Shown one piece after another: positions 1 through 7,857 of a DNA stretch of 64,000 bases (positions are counted from its first letter, which is position 1; every line of letters starts with the position of its first letter). Source of the stretch: Kribbella jiaozuonensis. GTDB taxonomy: Bacteria; Actinomycetota; Actinomycetes; Propionibacteriales; Kribbellaceae. The notes under the pieces were generated by a model. That model made no database searches. It was not told the origin of the DNA and saw only the letters and a list, made by a program, of their open reading frames with translations. The stretch lies in contig NZ_SZPZ01000002.1 of NCBI RefSeq assembly GCF_005233875.1, positions 744,001 through 808,000 on the forward strand, in the 5' to 3' direction. A program made the translations under genes and the position numbers.

Positions 1-125
1 ATCACCGGCGGCGCCGAGCGGTCGCCGCTCATCAGCAGGCGAAGGATCGCGACCCGGATCGGATCAGACAATGCCCGCATGGTCTCGACATCCGTGATCG
101 CCCGGACCGGCCTCGGTTCCTGCAT
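1..125 (-). CDS. ArsR-type winged-helix regulator, N-terminus only (partial)
   Basis: Only the first 41 residues lie in the window; the gene runs off the left edge. It reads leftwards from an ATG at 123-125 with a GAGGGAG ribosome binding site at 131-137. The stretch TMRALSDPIRVAILRLL is the usual first helices of ArsR-type winged-helix repressors. This fold binds short palindromes as a dimer, and there are palindromes in the 79-bp gap to the divergent aminopeptidase. The ligand and full length cannot be judged. Confidence 0.75.
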   Translation of the reverse strand, partial: MQEPRPVRAITDVETMRALSDPIRVAILRLLMSGDRSAPPV

Positions 126-204
126 GGCGACTCCCTCTCGTTTACGTCTTGCGCAACATTCTCACATCTGACAATGTTCACGCCAACGTGAATAGGAGTC
201 GAAG
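126..204. promoter_or_regulatory. Divergent promoter region with three overlapping palindromes
   Basis: The gap between the ArsR-type gene and the aminopeptidase holds a perfect TTGCGCAA palindrome (149-156), an inverted repeat AACATT-N12-AATGTT (155-160 and 173-178), and TTCACG-CCAA-CGTGAA (177-192). The last ends just before the aminopeptidase ribosome binding site. These are reasonable operator candidates for the ArsR-type protein. No site was matched to a known consensus. Confidence 0.45.
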
Positions 205-1416
205 ATGAACAACGAACAGCTGGAGCGCTTCGCCGACCTGGTCGTCCGCGTCGGCGTGAACGTACAGCCGGGCCAGGGCGTCGTGCTCAACGCCGATTTA
301 GCCCAGGCCGAGATCGCCAGGGCAGTGGTCGAGCGCGCGTACGTCGCCGGGGCACGCTGGGTTGAGGTGCTGTGGACCGACGGCCTCGTACGCCGGTCCG
401 ACCTGATCCACTCCGACCTGGAGACCCTGTCGGCCGACCGGCCCTGGGCGATGGAGCGCATCCGCAGCTGGGAAGCGGAGGGCATCGCAACGATCGCCCT
501 GACCGGTACGCCGGACTCCGGCCTGTACGCCGGGATCGACCCCGCCCGCGTCGCCGCCGTCCGGAAGCAGGAGATGGCCGCGAGGCAGCAGGCGGTGATG
601 AGCGGACGGTGGCGCTGGACCGTGATCGCCGCGCCGAACCCCGGCTGGGCTACCCAGGTGTACGGCGAACCCGACGTCGACCGGCTCTCGGATGCCGTCG
701 CTCGGGCGATGCGGCTCGACGAGGCGGATCCGGTCGCCGCCTGGCGGGAGCGTTCCGCCGTACTGGCCGAGCGGTGTGCGGCGCTCGACAAGCTGCAGAT
801 CACCGAGCTCCACTACACCGGCGAAGGCACCGACCTGACCGTCGGTCTGCTGCCTGACTGTCGCTGGACGGGCGGGTCCGTGACCGACCCGGCGGGTGTC
901 CCGTACCTGCCGAACATCCCGACCGAGGAGGTCTTCACCAGCCCCGACCGTCGGCGTGCGGACGGCGTCGCGCGGGTGAGCAAGCCGGTCGTCATCGCGG
1001 GCCAACTCGTGGAAGGGCTGCAACTCACCTTCAAGGCCGGCCGGATCACCGACGTGGATGCGACGACCGGCGCCGACCTGGTCCGGGCCCAGCTCGACGT
1101 CGACCCCGGCGCCCGCAGCCTCGGCGAGGTCGCCCTGGTCGACAAGGACTCGCGGGTGGCGCAGGCGGGTGTCGTCTTCCACAACACCCTGTTCGACGAG
1201 AACGCCGGCAGCCACATCGCCTGGGGACAGAGCTTCCCGTTCGCCGTTGCCGACGGCATGCAGTTGTCGCCCGACGAGCGGGCCGAGCTGGGGCTGAACA
1301 ACGCGACCGTTCACACCGACGTCGTCCTCGGCGGCGACGGGCTGACGATCACCGCCATGACACCCGACGGGCCGGTCGTGTTGCTGCGTGATGACGTCTG
1401 GGTCCTGGGAGGCTGA
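205..1416 (+). CDS. Aminopeptidase, M29 family metallopeptidase
   Basis: A cytoplasmic exopeptidase that removes N-terminal residues using two metal ions. The 403 residues match the usual length of the M29 (AmpS / aminopeptidase T) family. Conserved blocks are IPTEEVFTSPD near residue 240, whose Glu is a metal or catalytic ligand, EVALVDKDS, the FDENAGSHIAWG block near 335 with a metal-binding His, and TVHTD near 370. The start is ATG with AGGAG at 194-198. It is divergent from the ArsR-type gene and ends 15 bases before hisF. No signal peptide is seen. Substrate preference cannot be read from the sequence. Confidence 0.9.
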   Translation: MNNEQLERFADLVVRVGVNVQPGQGVVLNADLAQAEIARAVVERAYVAGARWVEVLWTDGLVRRSDLIHSDLETLSADRPWAMERIRSWEAEGIATIALTGTPDSGLYAGIDPARVAAVRKQEMAARQQAVMSGRWRWTVIAAPNPGWATQVYGEPDVDRLSDAVARAMRLDEADPVAAWRERSAVLAERCAALDKLQITELHYTGEGTDLTVGLLPDCRWTGGSVTDPAGVPYLPNIPTEEVFTSPDRRRADGVARVSKPVVIAGQLVEGLQLTFKAGRITDVDATTGADLVRAQLDVDPGARSLGEVALVDKDSRVAQAGVVFHNTLFDENAGSHIAWGQSFPFAVADGMQLSPDERAELGLNNATVHTDVVLGGDGLTITAMTPDGPVVLLRDDVWVLGG

Positions 1417-1419
1417 CGG

Positions 1420-1425
1420 TACCCT
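1420..1425 (+). promoter_or_regulatory. -10 hexamer TACCCT for leaderless hisF
   Basis: TACCCT lies exactly six bases before the GTG of hisF and there is no Shine-Dalgarno, so transcription probably starts at or next to the start codon. No good -35 box is seen. Confidence 0.45.
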
Positions 1426-1431
1426 TTCCGC

Positions 1432-2193
1432 GTGAGCCTTGCCGTACGAGTTATCCCGTGCCTGGACGTCGACGCCGGCCGTGTTGTGAAGGGCGTGAAC
1501 TTCGCCGACCTGCGAGACGCCGGCGACCCGGTCGAGATGGCGCAGGTGTACGACGCGGAGGGCGCCGACGAGCTCACGTTCCTCGACATCACCGCGTCGT
1601 CGGGTTCCCGCGAGACGACGTACGACGTGGTCGGCCGGACCGCCGAGCAGGTGTTCATCCCGCTCACGGTCGGCGGCGGCGTCCGCGAGGTCGGCGATGT
1701 CGATCGGCTGCTCCGGGCCGGGGCGGACAAGGTCGGCATCAACACCGGCGCGATCGCCCGGCCCGACGTCATCCGCGAGATCGCGCACCGGTTCGGCAAC
1801 CAGGTGCTGGTGCTGTCCCTCGACGTACGGCGGTCGGCGGATCAGCCGAGCGGTTTCGAGGTGACGACCCACGGCGGGCGGAAGTCGGCCGGGCTGGACG
1901 CGATCGAGTGGGCGCAGCGTGGGTGCGAGCTGGGCGCCGGGGAGATTCTGCTGAACTCGATGGACGCCGACGGGACCAAGCAGGGGTTCGACCTGGAGCT
2001 GATCAGGGCCGTGCGCGCGGTGGTCGACGTACCGCTGATCGCCAGCGGGGGAGCGGGGGCCCCGGAGCATTTCCCGCCCGCGGTGCAGGCCGGGGCGGAC
2101 GCAGTACTCGCGGCCAGCGTGTTCCACTTCGGCGACTTCCGGATCGCCGATGTGAAGAAGGCCCTCCGCGACGCGGGGATCGTGGTCCGATGA
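1432..2193 (+). CDS. hisF: Imidazole glycerol phosphate synthase, cyclase subunit HisF
   Basis: HisF uses ammonia from the glutaminase HisH to turn PRFAR into imidazole glycerol phosphate and AICAR in histidine biosynthesis. The 253-residue beta/alpha barrel is the normal length. The N-terminal [14 protein letters not shown] block carries the first catalytic Asp (residue 12), and SLDVRR near 130 carries the second. Phosphate loops are seen as GGGVREVGD and [11 protein letters not shown]. The start is GTG. Its stop overlaps the ATG of the next gene. In many Actinobacteria hisI follows at once; here hisI is about 21 kb away. The barrel looks intact, so it should be functional. Confidence 0.97.
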   Translation: MSLAVRVIPCLDVDAGRVVKGVNFADLRDAGDPVEMAQVYDAEGADELTFLDITASSGSRETTYDVVGRTAEQVFIPLTVGGGVREVGDVDRLLRAGADKVGINTGAIARPDVIREIAHRFGNQVLVLSLDVRRSADQPSGFEVTTHGGRKSAGLDAIEWAQRGCELGAGEILLNSMDADGTKQGFDLELIRAVRAVVDVPLIASGGAGAPEHFPPAVQAGADAVLAASVFHFGDFRIADVKKALRDAGIVVR

Positions 2194-2657
2194 GCACGCC
2201 GGCGCACGTCGAACGCTCGGAGGAGATGGTCGCCGCCATCGAGCAGGAGCTGTCCGCGCTGTTCCGCCGTTCGCGCTCCGCGTCGCTCCGGCTGGCGCGG
2301 CGCGTCCACCCCGAGATGGACGCCGCCGGGTACGCGCTGATCTCCCAGATCGAGATGGGCACCGGCAACGGCGCCGGCGTCCGGGCCTCGGATATCGCCG
2401 AGGTCCTCGGCCTCGACAAGTCCACCGTCAGCCGCGGCATCACCCAGCTCGAGACCCTCGGCCTGATCGAACGAGTCGGCGACCCGGACGACGGCCGCGC
2501 CCGTCTCCTCCGCCTCACCACCACCGGCGCCGAGCGCTACGAAGCCATGCGCACCCAACGCCAGACCGAGTTCCGCGCGATCCTCGACCGCTGGAACCCG
2601 ACGGACCTCTCCGACCTGGGCCGCCTACTGGCCCGCCTGAACACCGACCTCGGCTGA
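2190..2657 (+). CDS. MarR family transcriptional regulator
   Basis: A 155-residue winged-helix protein of MarR type. The DNA-binding core is the [20 protein letters not shown] helix-turn-helix followed by the wing around [14 protein letters not shown], whose DxR motif is typical of the family. Flanking helices would form the dimer interface. It starts at an ATG overlapping the hisF stop (ATGA), so it is probably co-transcribed with hisF. An earlier in-frame extension lies inside hisF and is not credible. Its target is unknown. It is distinct in sequence from the second MarR gene 80 bases downstream. Confidence 0.88.
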   Translation: MSTPAHVERSEEMVAAIEQELSALFRRSRSASLRLARRVHPEMDAAGYALISQIEMGTGNGAGVRASDIAEVLGLDKSTVSRGITQLETLGLIERVGDPDDGRARLLRLTTTGAERYEAMRTQRQTEFRAILDRWNPTDLSDLGRLLARLNTDLG

Positions 2658-2698
2658 GGTCTCACCCCGTGTAACCAGTTATCCACAGCCTGGGCATA

Positions 2699-2746
2699 TG
2701 GTTGTGGAAACCAACTATTCGGGTATATAGTTGGGTTATGCAACTA
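2699..2746 (+). promoter_or_regulatory. Twin MarR operators around a leaderless promoter
   Basis: Two copies of the palindrome TRGTTG-N7-CAACTA occur: TGGTTG/CAACTA at 2699-2717 and TAGTTG/CAACTA at 2728-2746, centres 29 bp apart. Between them CCAACTAT-N8-ATAGTTGG (2711-2734) is also a perfect inverted repeat. A promoter is visible as TTGTGG (2702-2707), an 18-bp spacer and TATAGT (2726-2731). The predicted +1 is the A of the ATG at 2738, so the second operator covers the -10 box, the start point and the first codons. Autorepression by the adjacent MarR protein is the natural reading. Confidence 0.7.
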
Positions 2747-3244
2747 GCTCAGCAACCCCTTGTCCCGGGGGTAGAGCGGGACGTACCTGCGCAGGAGGTC
2801 CTCGAAGGGGTCAGTTCGCTGATCCGCGCGGTGCGATGTATCGAACACCGGCACCTGATGCCCGACAGCGGGCTGCGACGGTCCGACGCGAGTGTGCTCA
2901 AGATCCTGCACAAGGGCGGCGAGCAGCGCGGCGGCGAGATCGCCGCCAAGCTCGGCGTCGACGCGTCGGTGGTGAGCCGGCAGGTCGCCGCGCTGGAGGC
3001 CGACGGACTGGTGAGCCGTCGACCCGACCCGGCCGATGCCCGGGTCGGGCTGGTCAGCCTGGCACCCGCCGGAAGGGCCCAGCTGGAGGCCCTCTATTCG
3101 TCCTACACCCAGCACCTTCGTGCGGCCCTGGCCGACCTCGACGACGACGCGCTGCTGACCGCTGCGGAGACCATGCAGCGGATCGCGCACGCCATCACCG
3201 AGGTCAACCAGGTCGTGAGGCGCACCCAATCGACTGGAGACTGA
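2738..3244 (+). CDS. MarR family repressor of the adjacent drug exporter
   Basis: A 168-residue MarR-type protein. The helix-turn-helix is RGGEIAAKLGVDASVVSRQV, followed by the wing RRPDPADARVGLVSL with the usual DxR pair. Helices before and after would make the dimer. The ATG at 2738 is chosen because a -10 TATAGT sits six bases upstream and no ribosome binding site exists, which indicates a leaderless message; the upstream in-frame extension would cross the operators. It overlaps the DHA2 exporter start (TGATG) and should control both genes. Known relatives are released from DNA by phenolic or aromatic compounds; the ligand here is not known. Confidence 0.9.
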   Translation: MQLAQQPLVPGVERDVPAQEVLEGVSSLIRAVRCIEHRHLMPDSGLRRSDASVLKILHKGGEQRGGEIAAKLGVDASVVSRQVAALEADGLVSRRPDPADARVGLVSLAPAGRAQLEALYSSYTQHLRAALADLDDDALLTAAETMQRIAHAITEVNQVVRRTQSTGD

Positions 3245-4848
3245 TGACTGTCACCGAGACCCGGCAGCAGATGCCCGCTGCGCCGGAACTCACCCACCGC
3301 GAGATCCTCGAGATCCTGATCGGCCTGCTCGCCGCGCTGTTCACGGCGATGCTGAGCTCGACGATCGTCAGCAATGCCCTGCCGACGATCATCGCCGACC
3401 TCGAGGGTTCCCAGACGCAGTACACGTGGGTCCTCACCGCGAGCCTGCTGGCCACCACGGTGTCCACGCCGATCTGGGGCAAGCTCGCTGACCTGGTGAG
3501 CAAGAAACTGCTGGTCCAGGTCGCGATCTCGGTCTTCGTGATCGGGTCCGCGCTGGCCGGCCTGTCCCACAGCGTGCCGTTCCTGATCGGCGCCCGCGTC
3601 CTGCAGGGCCTCGCGATGGGCGGTCTGATGGCGCTGGCCCAGGCCATCATCGGCGCCGCGATCCCACCCCGGTCGCGAGGCCGGTACTCCGGCTACATGG
3701 GTGCCGTGATGGCGGTCGCGACCGTCAGCGGCCCACTCATCGGCGGTGTCATCGTGGACACCTCGTGGCTCGGCTGGCGCTGGTGTTTCTACGTCTGCGT
3801 CCCGCTGGCCGTGGTCAGCCTGGTGATCCTGCAGAAGTACCTGCACCTGCCGCTGATCAAGCGTGAGGTCCGGATCGACTACGTCGGCGCCGTCCTGATC
3901 AGCATCGCGGCCAGCCTGCCGTTGCTGTGGGTCACCTTCGCCGGCACGGACTTCGCCTGGATGTCGTGGCAGTCGGCGCTCTTCGTCGGCGGCACGCTGC
4001 TCGTCGGGTTCCTCGCCGTCATGGTCGAGAACCGGGTCAAGGAGCCGCTGGTCCCGCTGAAGGTCGTCCGCGAGCGGACCACCGCGCTGGCGATCGTCGC
4101 CAGCCTCGCGGTCGGCGTCGCGATGTTCGGCAGCGCTCTGTTCCTCGGGCAGTACTTCCAGATCGCCCGCGGCTACAGCCCGACCGAGGCCGGCCTGCTG
4201 ACGATCCCGATGATGCTCGGGTCGTTCGTCGGCTCAGCGGGCTCCGGCCAGCTGATCACCCGCTACGGCAAGTGGAAGCGGTACCTGGTGTCGGGCGGCG
4301 TACTGCTGCTCGTCGGTCTGCTGATCCTCGGCACGATCGACCACTCCTCGCCGTACTGGTACGTCGGACTCGGCATGCTGGCAATGGGTCTCGGTATGGG
4401 TATGACCATGCAGAACCTGGTTCTCGCCGTACAGAACACCGTGGATGTCCGGGAGATCGGCGCGTCGAGTGCGACCGTGGCGTTTTTCCGCAGCCTGGGT
4501 GGTGCGGTCGGCGTGTCCGCGCTGGGCGCCGTGCTGGCAGCTCACGTGAAGAGCCTGATCGTGGCCGGCGTGCTCGCCGGTCCCGGCGGGGCCGAGGCGG
4601 CACGCAAGCTGCAGGAGGGTGGATCCGGCAGCACGAGCCTGCTCGACGTCGGTCACCTGCCACCGCAGCTGGCCGAGCTGGTGCGGCAGTCGTACGGCGA
4701 CGCGACCGGCCGGATCTTCCTGATCGCGGCGGCGTGTGCGGCGGTCGCCCTGATCGCGGTGATCTTCATCAAGGAGGTCCCGCTGCGCAAGACCGTCAGC
4801 AAGGTCGACGACGTCGAGGATCTGGCGGATCGCGCAGTACACGACTAG
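3244..4848 (+). CDS. MFS multidrug exporter, DHA2 (14-helix) family
   Basis: A 534-residue proton-coupled exporter of the inner membrane. Length and hydrophobic pattern fit the 14-helix DHA2 group. The first helix contains SSTIVSNALPTI, the typical DHA2 start, and the loop after helix 2 reads GKLADLVSKK, the MFS motif A. The segment MGAVMAVATVSGPLIGG matches the antiporter motif C. An extracytoplasmic loop of about 50 residues (around KLQEGGSGSTSLLDV) precedes the last helix. Its ATG overlaps the stop of the MarR gene, so the two are one operon. The substrate is unknown. The stop codon shares a CTAG with the convergent gene. Confidence 0.92.
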   Translation: MTVTETRQQMPAAPELTHREILEILIGLLAALFTAMLSSTIVSNALPTIIADLEGSQTQYTWVLTASLLATTVSTPIWGKLADLVSKKLLVQVAISVFVIGSALAGLSHSVPFLIGARVLQGLAMGGLMALAQAIIGAAIPPRSRGRYSGYMGAVMAVATVSGPLIGGVIVDTSWLGWRWCFYVCVPLAVVSLVILQKYLHLPLIKREVRIDYVGAVLISIAASLPLLWVTFAGTDFAWMSWQSALFVGGTLLVGFLAVMVENRVKEPLVPLKVVRERTTALAIVASLAVGVAMFGSALFLGQYFQIARGYSPTEAGLLTIPMMLGSFVGSAGSGQLITRYGKWKRYLVSGGVLLLVGLLILGTIDHSSPYWYVGLGMLAMGLGMGMTMQNLVLAVQNTVDVREIGASSATVAFFRSLGGAVGVSALGAVLAAHVKSLIVAGVLAGPGGAEAARKLQEGGSGSTSLLDVGHLPPQLAELVRQSYGDATGRIFLIAAACAAVALIAVIFIKEVPLRKTVSKVDDVEDLADRAVHD

Positions 4849-6101
4849 AGCTCAGGTGGCTCCAAGCCGCTCAGCTCGCGGGTGCGAATGATCGGTGAGC
4901 CGATCAGCCACAGCACCGAGAACAGGCCGCCGGCTGCGGAGACGAGGAGGGTTTCGCGGACACCGATCCAGGTGCCCAGGAACCCTCCGACGACCGCGCC
5001 GAGCGGCCTGACGCCGTAGTTGATACTGCTGAACGCGCCCGCGACCCGGCTCCGCATGTGGTCGTGGATCACCGCCGCCTGCAACGAGTTCAGCGGTACG
5101 TCGAAACACATCACCGCGAACGTCGCGATGAACATGCCGCCGGCCAGGACCGTCGCGCGGACCCACTCCGGCCCCTGGGCCAGGACCGCCAGCGCCATCG
5201 AGCCGGGGAAGATCAGGGCCCCGGCTGCGATCACCCGGCCGGCCCCGAAGATCTTGCTCAACGGGGCTGCGGCGACCGCGCCGAGCAATCCGCCCGACGA
5301 GCCGATACCGAACGCCAGACCGATCGTGCCCGGCGAGAGCCCGAGATCGCGGCTCGCGAACAGCACCAGTAGTGCCATGCCGATCATGTTGAAGAAGTTG
5401 ACCGTGGTCGCGCAGCCCAGGCTGCGGCGCAGGTACGGATGCTTGAGCAGGTAGCGCATACCGGCTCGAGCCCGGGACAGCAACGGCTCCGGCGTCTCGT
5501 CGGCCTCGCCCGGGGTCACGTCCAGCCGGCTGATCCGGATCGCGGAGAACACGAACGACAACGCGTCCACGAGGATCGCGACCGGCGCGGTCAGCCACTG
5601 CACGAGCGCGCCGCCGACCGCCGGACCGCCCATGAATGAGATGGACCGGGTCGCCGACAGTTTGCCGTTGGCCTCGAGGTACTGGTCCCGTCCGACCAGC
5701 CGGACGAAGAACGACGCGTAGGCGGTGCCGAACACGACACCCGCCGTACCGGCCAGGATCGCGATCGCGTAGAGCTGGCCGAGGGTGAGCAGATCGAGCC
5801 AGTACGCCACCGGGATCGTCACCAGCAGGATCGTCCGGGCCACATCGGCGGCGATCATCAGCGGCCGCTTGTCCCGGCGCTGGTCGACCCAGGACCCGAT
5901 GAACAGGCTGGCCAGACTCGGCAGCCAGACCGCCGCGGTCAGGAATCCGACCTGGCTGGGGGAGGCATTCAGCAGCGTGACTGCGATCAGCGGCAGCGCG
6001 AGCTCGGTGACCCGGTCGCCGAACTCGGAGACGGCCTGTGCGGACCAGAACGTGCGGAACCGGCGGTCACGCCACAGGCTGGTGGCGGAGAGCGTGCTCA
6101 T
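4845..6101 (-). CDS. MFS permease, 12-helix efflux type
   Basis: A 418-residue membrane protein with about 12 hydrophobic segments, of the MFS group related to macrolide and tetracycline efflux proteins. The first helix is preceded by FRTFWSAQAVSEFGDRVTEL, common in this group, and the loop between helices 2 and 3 reads GSWVDQRRDKRPL, the MFS motif A. The start ATG overlaps the stop of the ArsR-type gene on the same strand, so they form an operon. The 3' end overlaps the DHA2 exporter by four bases, both strands using one CTAG as stop. Substrate unknown; export of a toxic compound is the likely role. Confidence 0.88.
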   Translation of the reverse strand: MSTLSATSLWRDRRFRTFWSAQAVSEFGDRVTELALPLIAVTLLNASPSQVGFLTAAVWLPSLASLFIGSWVDQRRDKRPLMIAADVARTILLVTIPVAYWLDLLTLGQLYAIAILAGTAGVVFGTAYASFFVRLVGRDQYLEANGKLSATRSISFMGGPAVGGALVQWLTAPVAILVDALSFVFSAIRISRLDVTPGEADETPEPLLSRARAGMRYLLKHPYLRRSLGCATTVNFFNMIGMALLVLFASRDLGLSPGTIGLAFGIGSSGGLLGAVAAAPLSKIFGAGRVIAAGALIFPGSMALAVLAQGPEWVRATVLAGGMFIATFAVMCFDVPLNSLQAAVIHDHMRSRVAGAFSSINYGVRPLGAVVGGFLGTWIGVRETLLVSAAGGLFSVLWLIGSPIIRTRELSGLEPPEL

Positions 6102-6691
6102 TGCGATTCCGTTGCTTCGGGCAAGGAAATGCGGAGGTAGCGGACCGGATGGGCGTCAGCGGGGGACTCGTTGGCGTCGCGGCGCTGAACGTACGGCGCG
6201 AACAGCTGCTCGATCGCGGACCCGATCTCCTCGGCCTCTTCGGGGGTGATCACCAGCAGCGTGTTTGCCGAGCCCGCCAGCCGGCTCCACTCGGGGGACA
6301 GGTGCGGTTCGGTCTCCACGAGCCAGTGCTGGGCCGCTTCGAGTGCCTGGTTCAGCAGCTCGGCTCGCAGCAGACGCCCGGCCTCGGCGCCTTCCGGGGT
6401 GTCCGGCATCGCGTACCGGAATCCGTGGGCGACCGCGTTCCACCAGCGCTGCCGCCGGTCCGAGCCGCTCGGCGGCGGGCCGTCGACGACCAGGCCGAAG
6501 CTCGCCAGATGCCGCAGGTGCCAGCTCGTCACCGACGGGGAGGCGCCGACGTGCTCGGACAGCTGGGTGGCCGTGGCCGGGCCGTTCTTCTGCAGATAGC
6601 TGAGCGCAGCGAGCCGGACCGGATGCGCCAACGCGCGCATCGCCTGCGGGTCGGTGATCTCGAAATCGCCGTACGGATTTCTGAGAGACAT
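6098..6691 (-). CDS. ArsR-type winged-helix regulator of the MFS permease
   Basis: A 197-residue protein with an N-terminal winged helix: DPQAMRALAHPVRLAALSYL, then TATQLSEHVGASPSVTSWHL as recognition region. The C-terminal ~110 residues are helical and resemble the ligand-binding part of related longer ArsR-like proteins. The ATG at 6689-6691 is used because TACTCT lies six bases upstream and a perfect inverted repeat covers the start; a longer frame exists but would cross the promoter. It overlaps the downstream MFS gene by four bases and probably represses both. Confidence 0.85.
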   Translation of the reverse strand: MSLRNPYGDFEITDPQAMRALAHPVRLAALSYLQKNGPATATQLSEHVGASPSVTSWHLRHLASFGLVVDGPPPSGSDRRQRWWNAVAHGFRYAMPDTPEGAEAGRLLRAELLNQALEAAQHWLVETEPHLSPEWSRLAGSANTLLVITPEEAEEIGSAIEQLFAPYVQRRDANESPADAHPVRYLRISLPEATESQ

Positions 6692-6712
6692 GTTTCGAGA
6701 GTAATCTCTCAG
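6681..6712 (-). promoter_or_regulatory. Palindromic operator and leaderless promoter of the ArsR-MFS operon
   Basis: CTGAGAGA (6681-6688) and TCTCTCAG (6705-6712) form a perfect inverted repeat with a 16-bp spacer, centred on the start of the ArsR-type gene. On the minus strand TTGCCT, an 18-bp spacer and TACTCT (6698-6703) precede the ATG by exactly six bases. The operator therefore covers the -10 box, the start point and the first codons. Confidence 0.6.
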
Positions 6713-6767
6713 ATCTCCCGGAGGCAAGCCTCTGTCGCCGGTCCGGGTACGGCGGGACACTGGCAGG

Positions 6768-7235
6768 GTGGATGACCCGAGGGCGGACCTCGCCGCTCTG
6801 TATCGCCAGAGCTGGCCGCGGCTGATCGGCGTACTGGTGTCGATCGGAGCGTCGCGCGTGGACGCCGAGCTGGTGGCGCAGGACGCGTACGCGAGGCTGC
6901 TCGGGCGATGGGATGCGATCTGCCGGTACGAGGATCCGGAGGCTTGGGTGCGCGGGGTCGCTGTGCGGACGATCGTGGGGCGGTTGCGGCGTCGGGAGGT
7001 GGCGGCGCGGGCGCTGGCCAGGCTCGGTGGTGGTGCTCCGAGGCGCGGGCCGGCTGGTGAGGTGGCGGCCGCGCTCGCTGGGATGACGCCTGAGCAGCGG
7101 GCGGTCGTCGTACTGCACGAGGTGATGGAGCTGCCGGTCGAGCAGATCGCCCAGGAGTTGGAGCTGCCGGTGGGTGGGGTGAACGCGCGGCTGGCGCGGG
7201 CGCGGCGGGCCTTGAAGGTGGCCGAGCATGCGTGA
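6768..7235 (+). CDS. ECF-type RNA polymerase sigma factor (SigE-like family)
   Basis: A 155-residue sigma factor. Region 2 runs over about residues 8-72 (YRQSWPRLIGVLVS to VRTIVGRLRRRE) and recognises the -10 element. Region 4 covers about 105-150, with LAGMTPEQRAVVVLHEVMEL and the helix-turn-helix LPVEQIAQELELPVGGVNAR. No extra C-terminal domain is present. The GTG start follows a short gap after the divergent ArsR-MFS operon. It overlaps the next gene by eight bases, and that product is a small membrane protein, as expected for a sigma/anti-sigma pair. Confidence 0.85.
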   Translation: MDDPRADLAALYRQSWPRLIGVLVSIGASRVDAELVAQDAYARLLGRWDAICRYEDPEAWVRGVAVRTIVGRLRRREVAARALARLGGGAPRRGPAGEVAAALAGMTPEQRAVVVLHEVMELPVEQIAQELELPVGGVNARLARARRALKVAEHA

Positions 7236-7857
7236 GTTGATCGAGTACGTCGACGAGCGGACGCCGGAGGAGGCGCCGCCGTTCGAGGAGCTCGAGCGGG
7301 CCGCGCGGGAGCTGCGGCGGCGACGGTATGTCGTGTCGGCCGCGGTCGTCATGATCGTGATCGTTGCCGGGATCGCCGGCGTACTGGGTTATCCGCGAGC
7401 TGAGACCGAGCCGACTCTCGGGCTCGAGATGCCGAAGTACGCGGTCGACGGGCCGGCGCCGCTGCAGTACAAGCTCGGTACGACGGTCATCCTTCTCCGC
7501 GGCGAGATCGCGGTGACGTCGGCGCGGCTGGATCCGGATCATCTGTCGCTGCTGACCGTCGGAGTTGAACCGGACGAGGTCGCGATCGAGCCGTGCCTGC
7601 CGAACACGGTGGTGCGGATCCTGTCCCAGGACGGCGGCTCGGTCCGGATCGCGGCGTACCGCTATGGCATCGCGCCGGACCAGAACGAGGGCCATCAGTG
7701 CAACAATCCGGGACCGGCTCCGACGACGCTGCAGCTCGATCTGAAGACTCCGCTCGGGAATCGGACTGTGTACGCCGGGACGATGGGCGAGCGGGTCGTA
7801 CTGAAGGGACGCGGGTGCTTCAGGCCGGCTGCATCGTTCTCTGCCAGATGTCGCTGA
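7228..7857 (+). CDS. Single-pass membrane protein, probable partner of the sigma factor
   Basis: A 209-residue protein with a charged cytoplasmic N-terminus of about 37 residues, one membrane helix (VVSAAVVMIVIVAGIAGVLG, about 39-58) and an extracytoplasmic domain of about 150 residues. That domain has four Cys (EPCLP, HQCNN, GCF, ARC), which could form disulphides outside the cell. The gene overlaps the ECF sigma gene by eight bases, so translational coupling is likely. The HxxxCxxC zinc-finger of classical anti-sigma factors is absent, so the anti-sigma role is inferred from position and topology only. The 3' end overlaps the convergent GNAT gene by 38 bases. Confidence 0.7.
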   Translation: MRELIEYVDERTPEEAPPFEELERAARELRRRRYVVSAAVVMIVIVAGIAGVLGYPRAETEPTLGLEMPKYAVDGPAPLQYKLGTTVILLRGEIAVTSARLDPDHLSLLTVGVEPDEVAIEPCLPNTVVRILSQDGGSVRIAAYRYGIAPDQNEGHQCNNPGPAPTTLQLDLKTPLGNRTVYAGTMGERVVLKGRGCFRPAASFSARCR

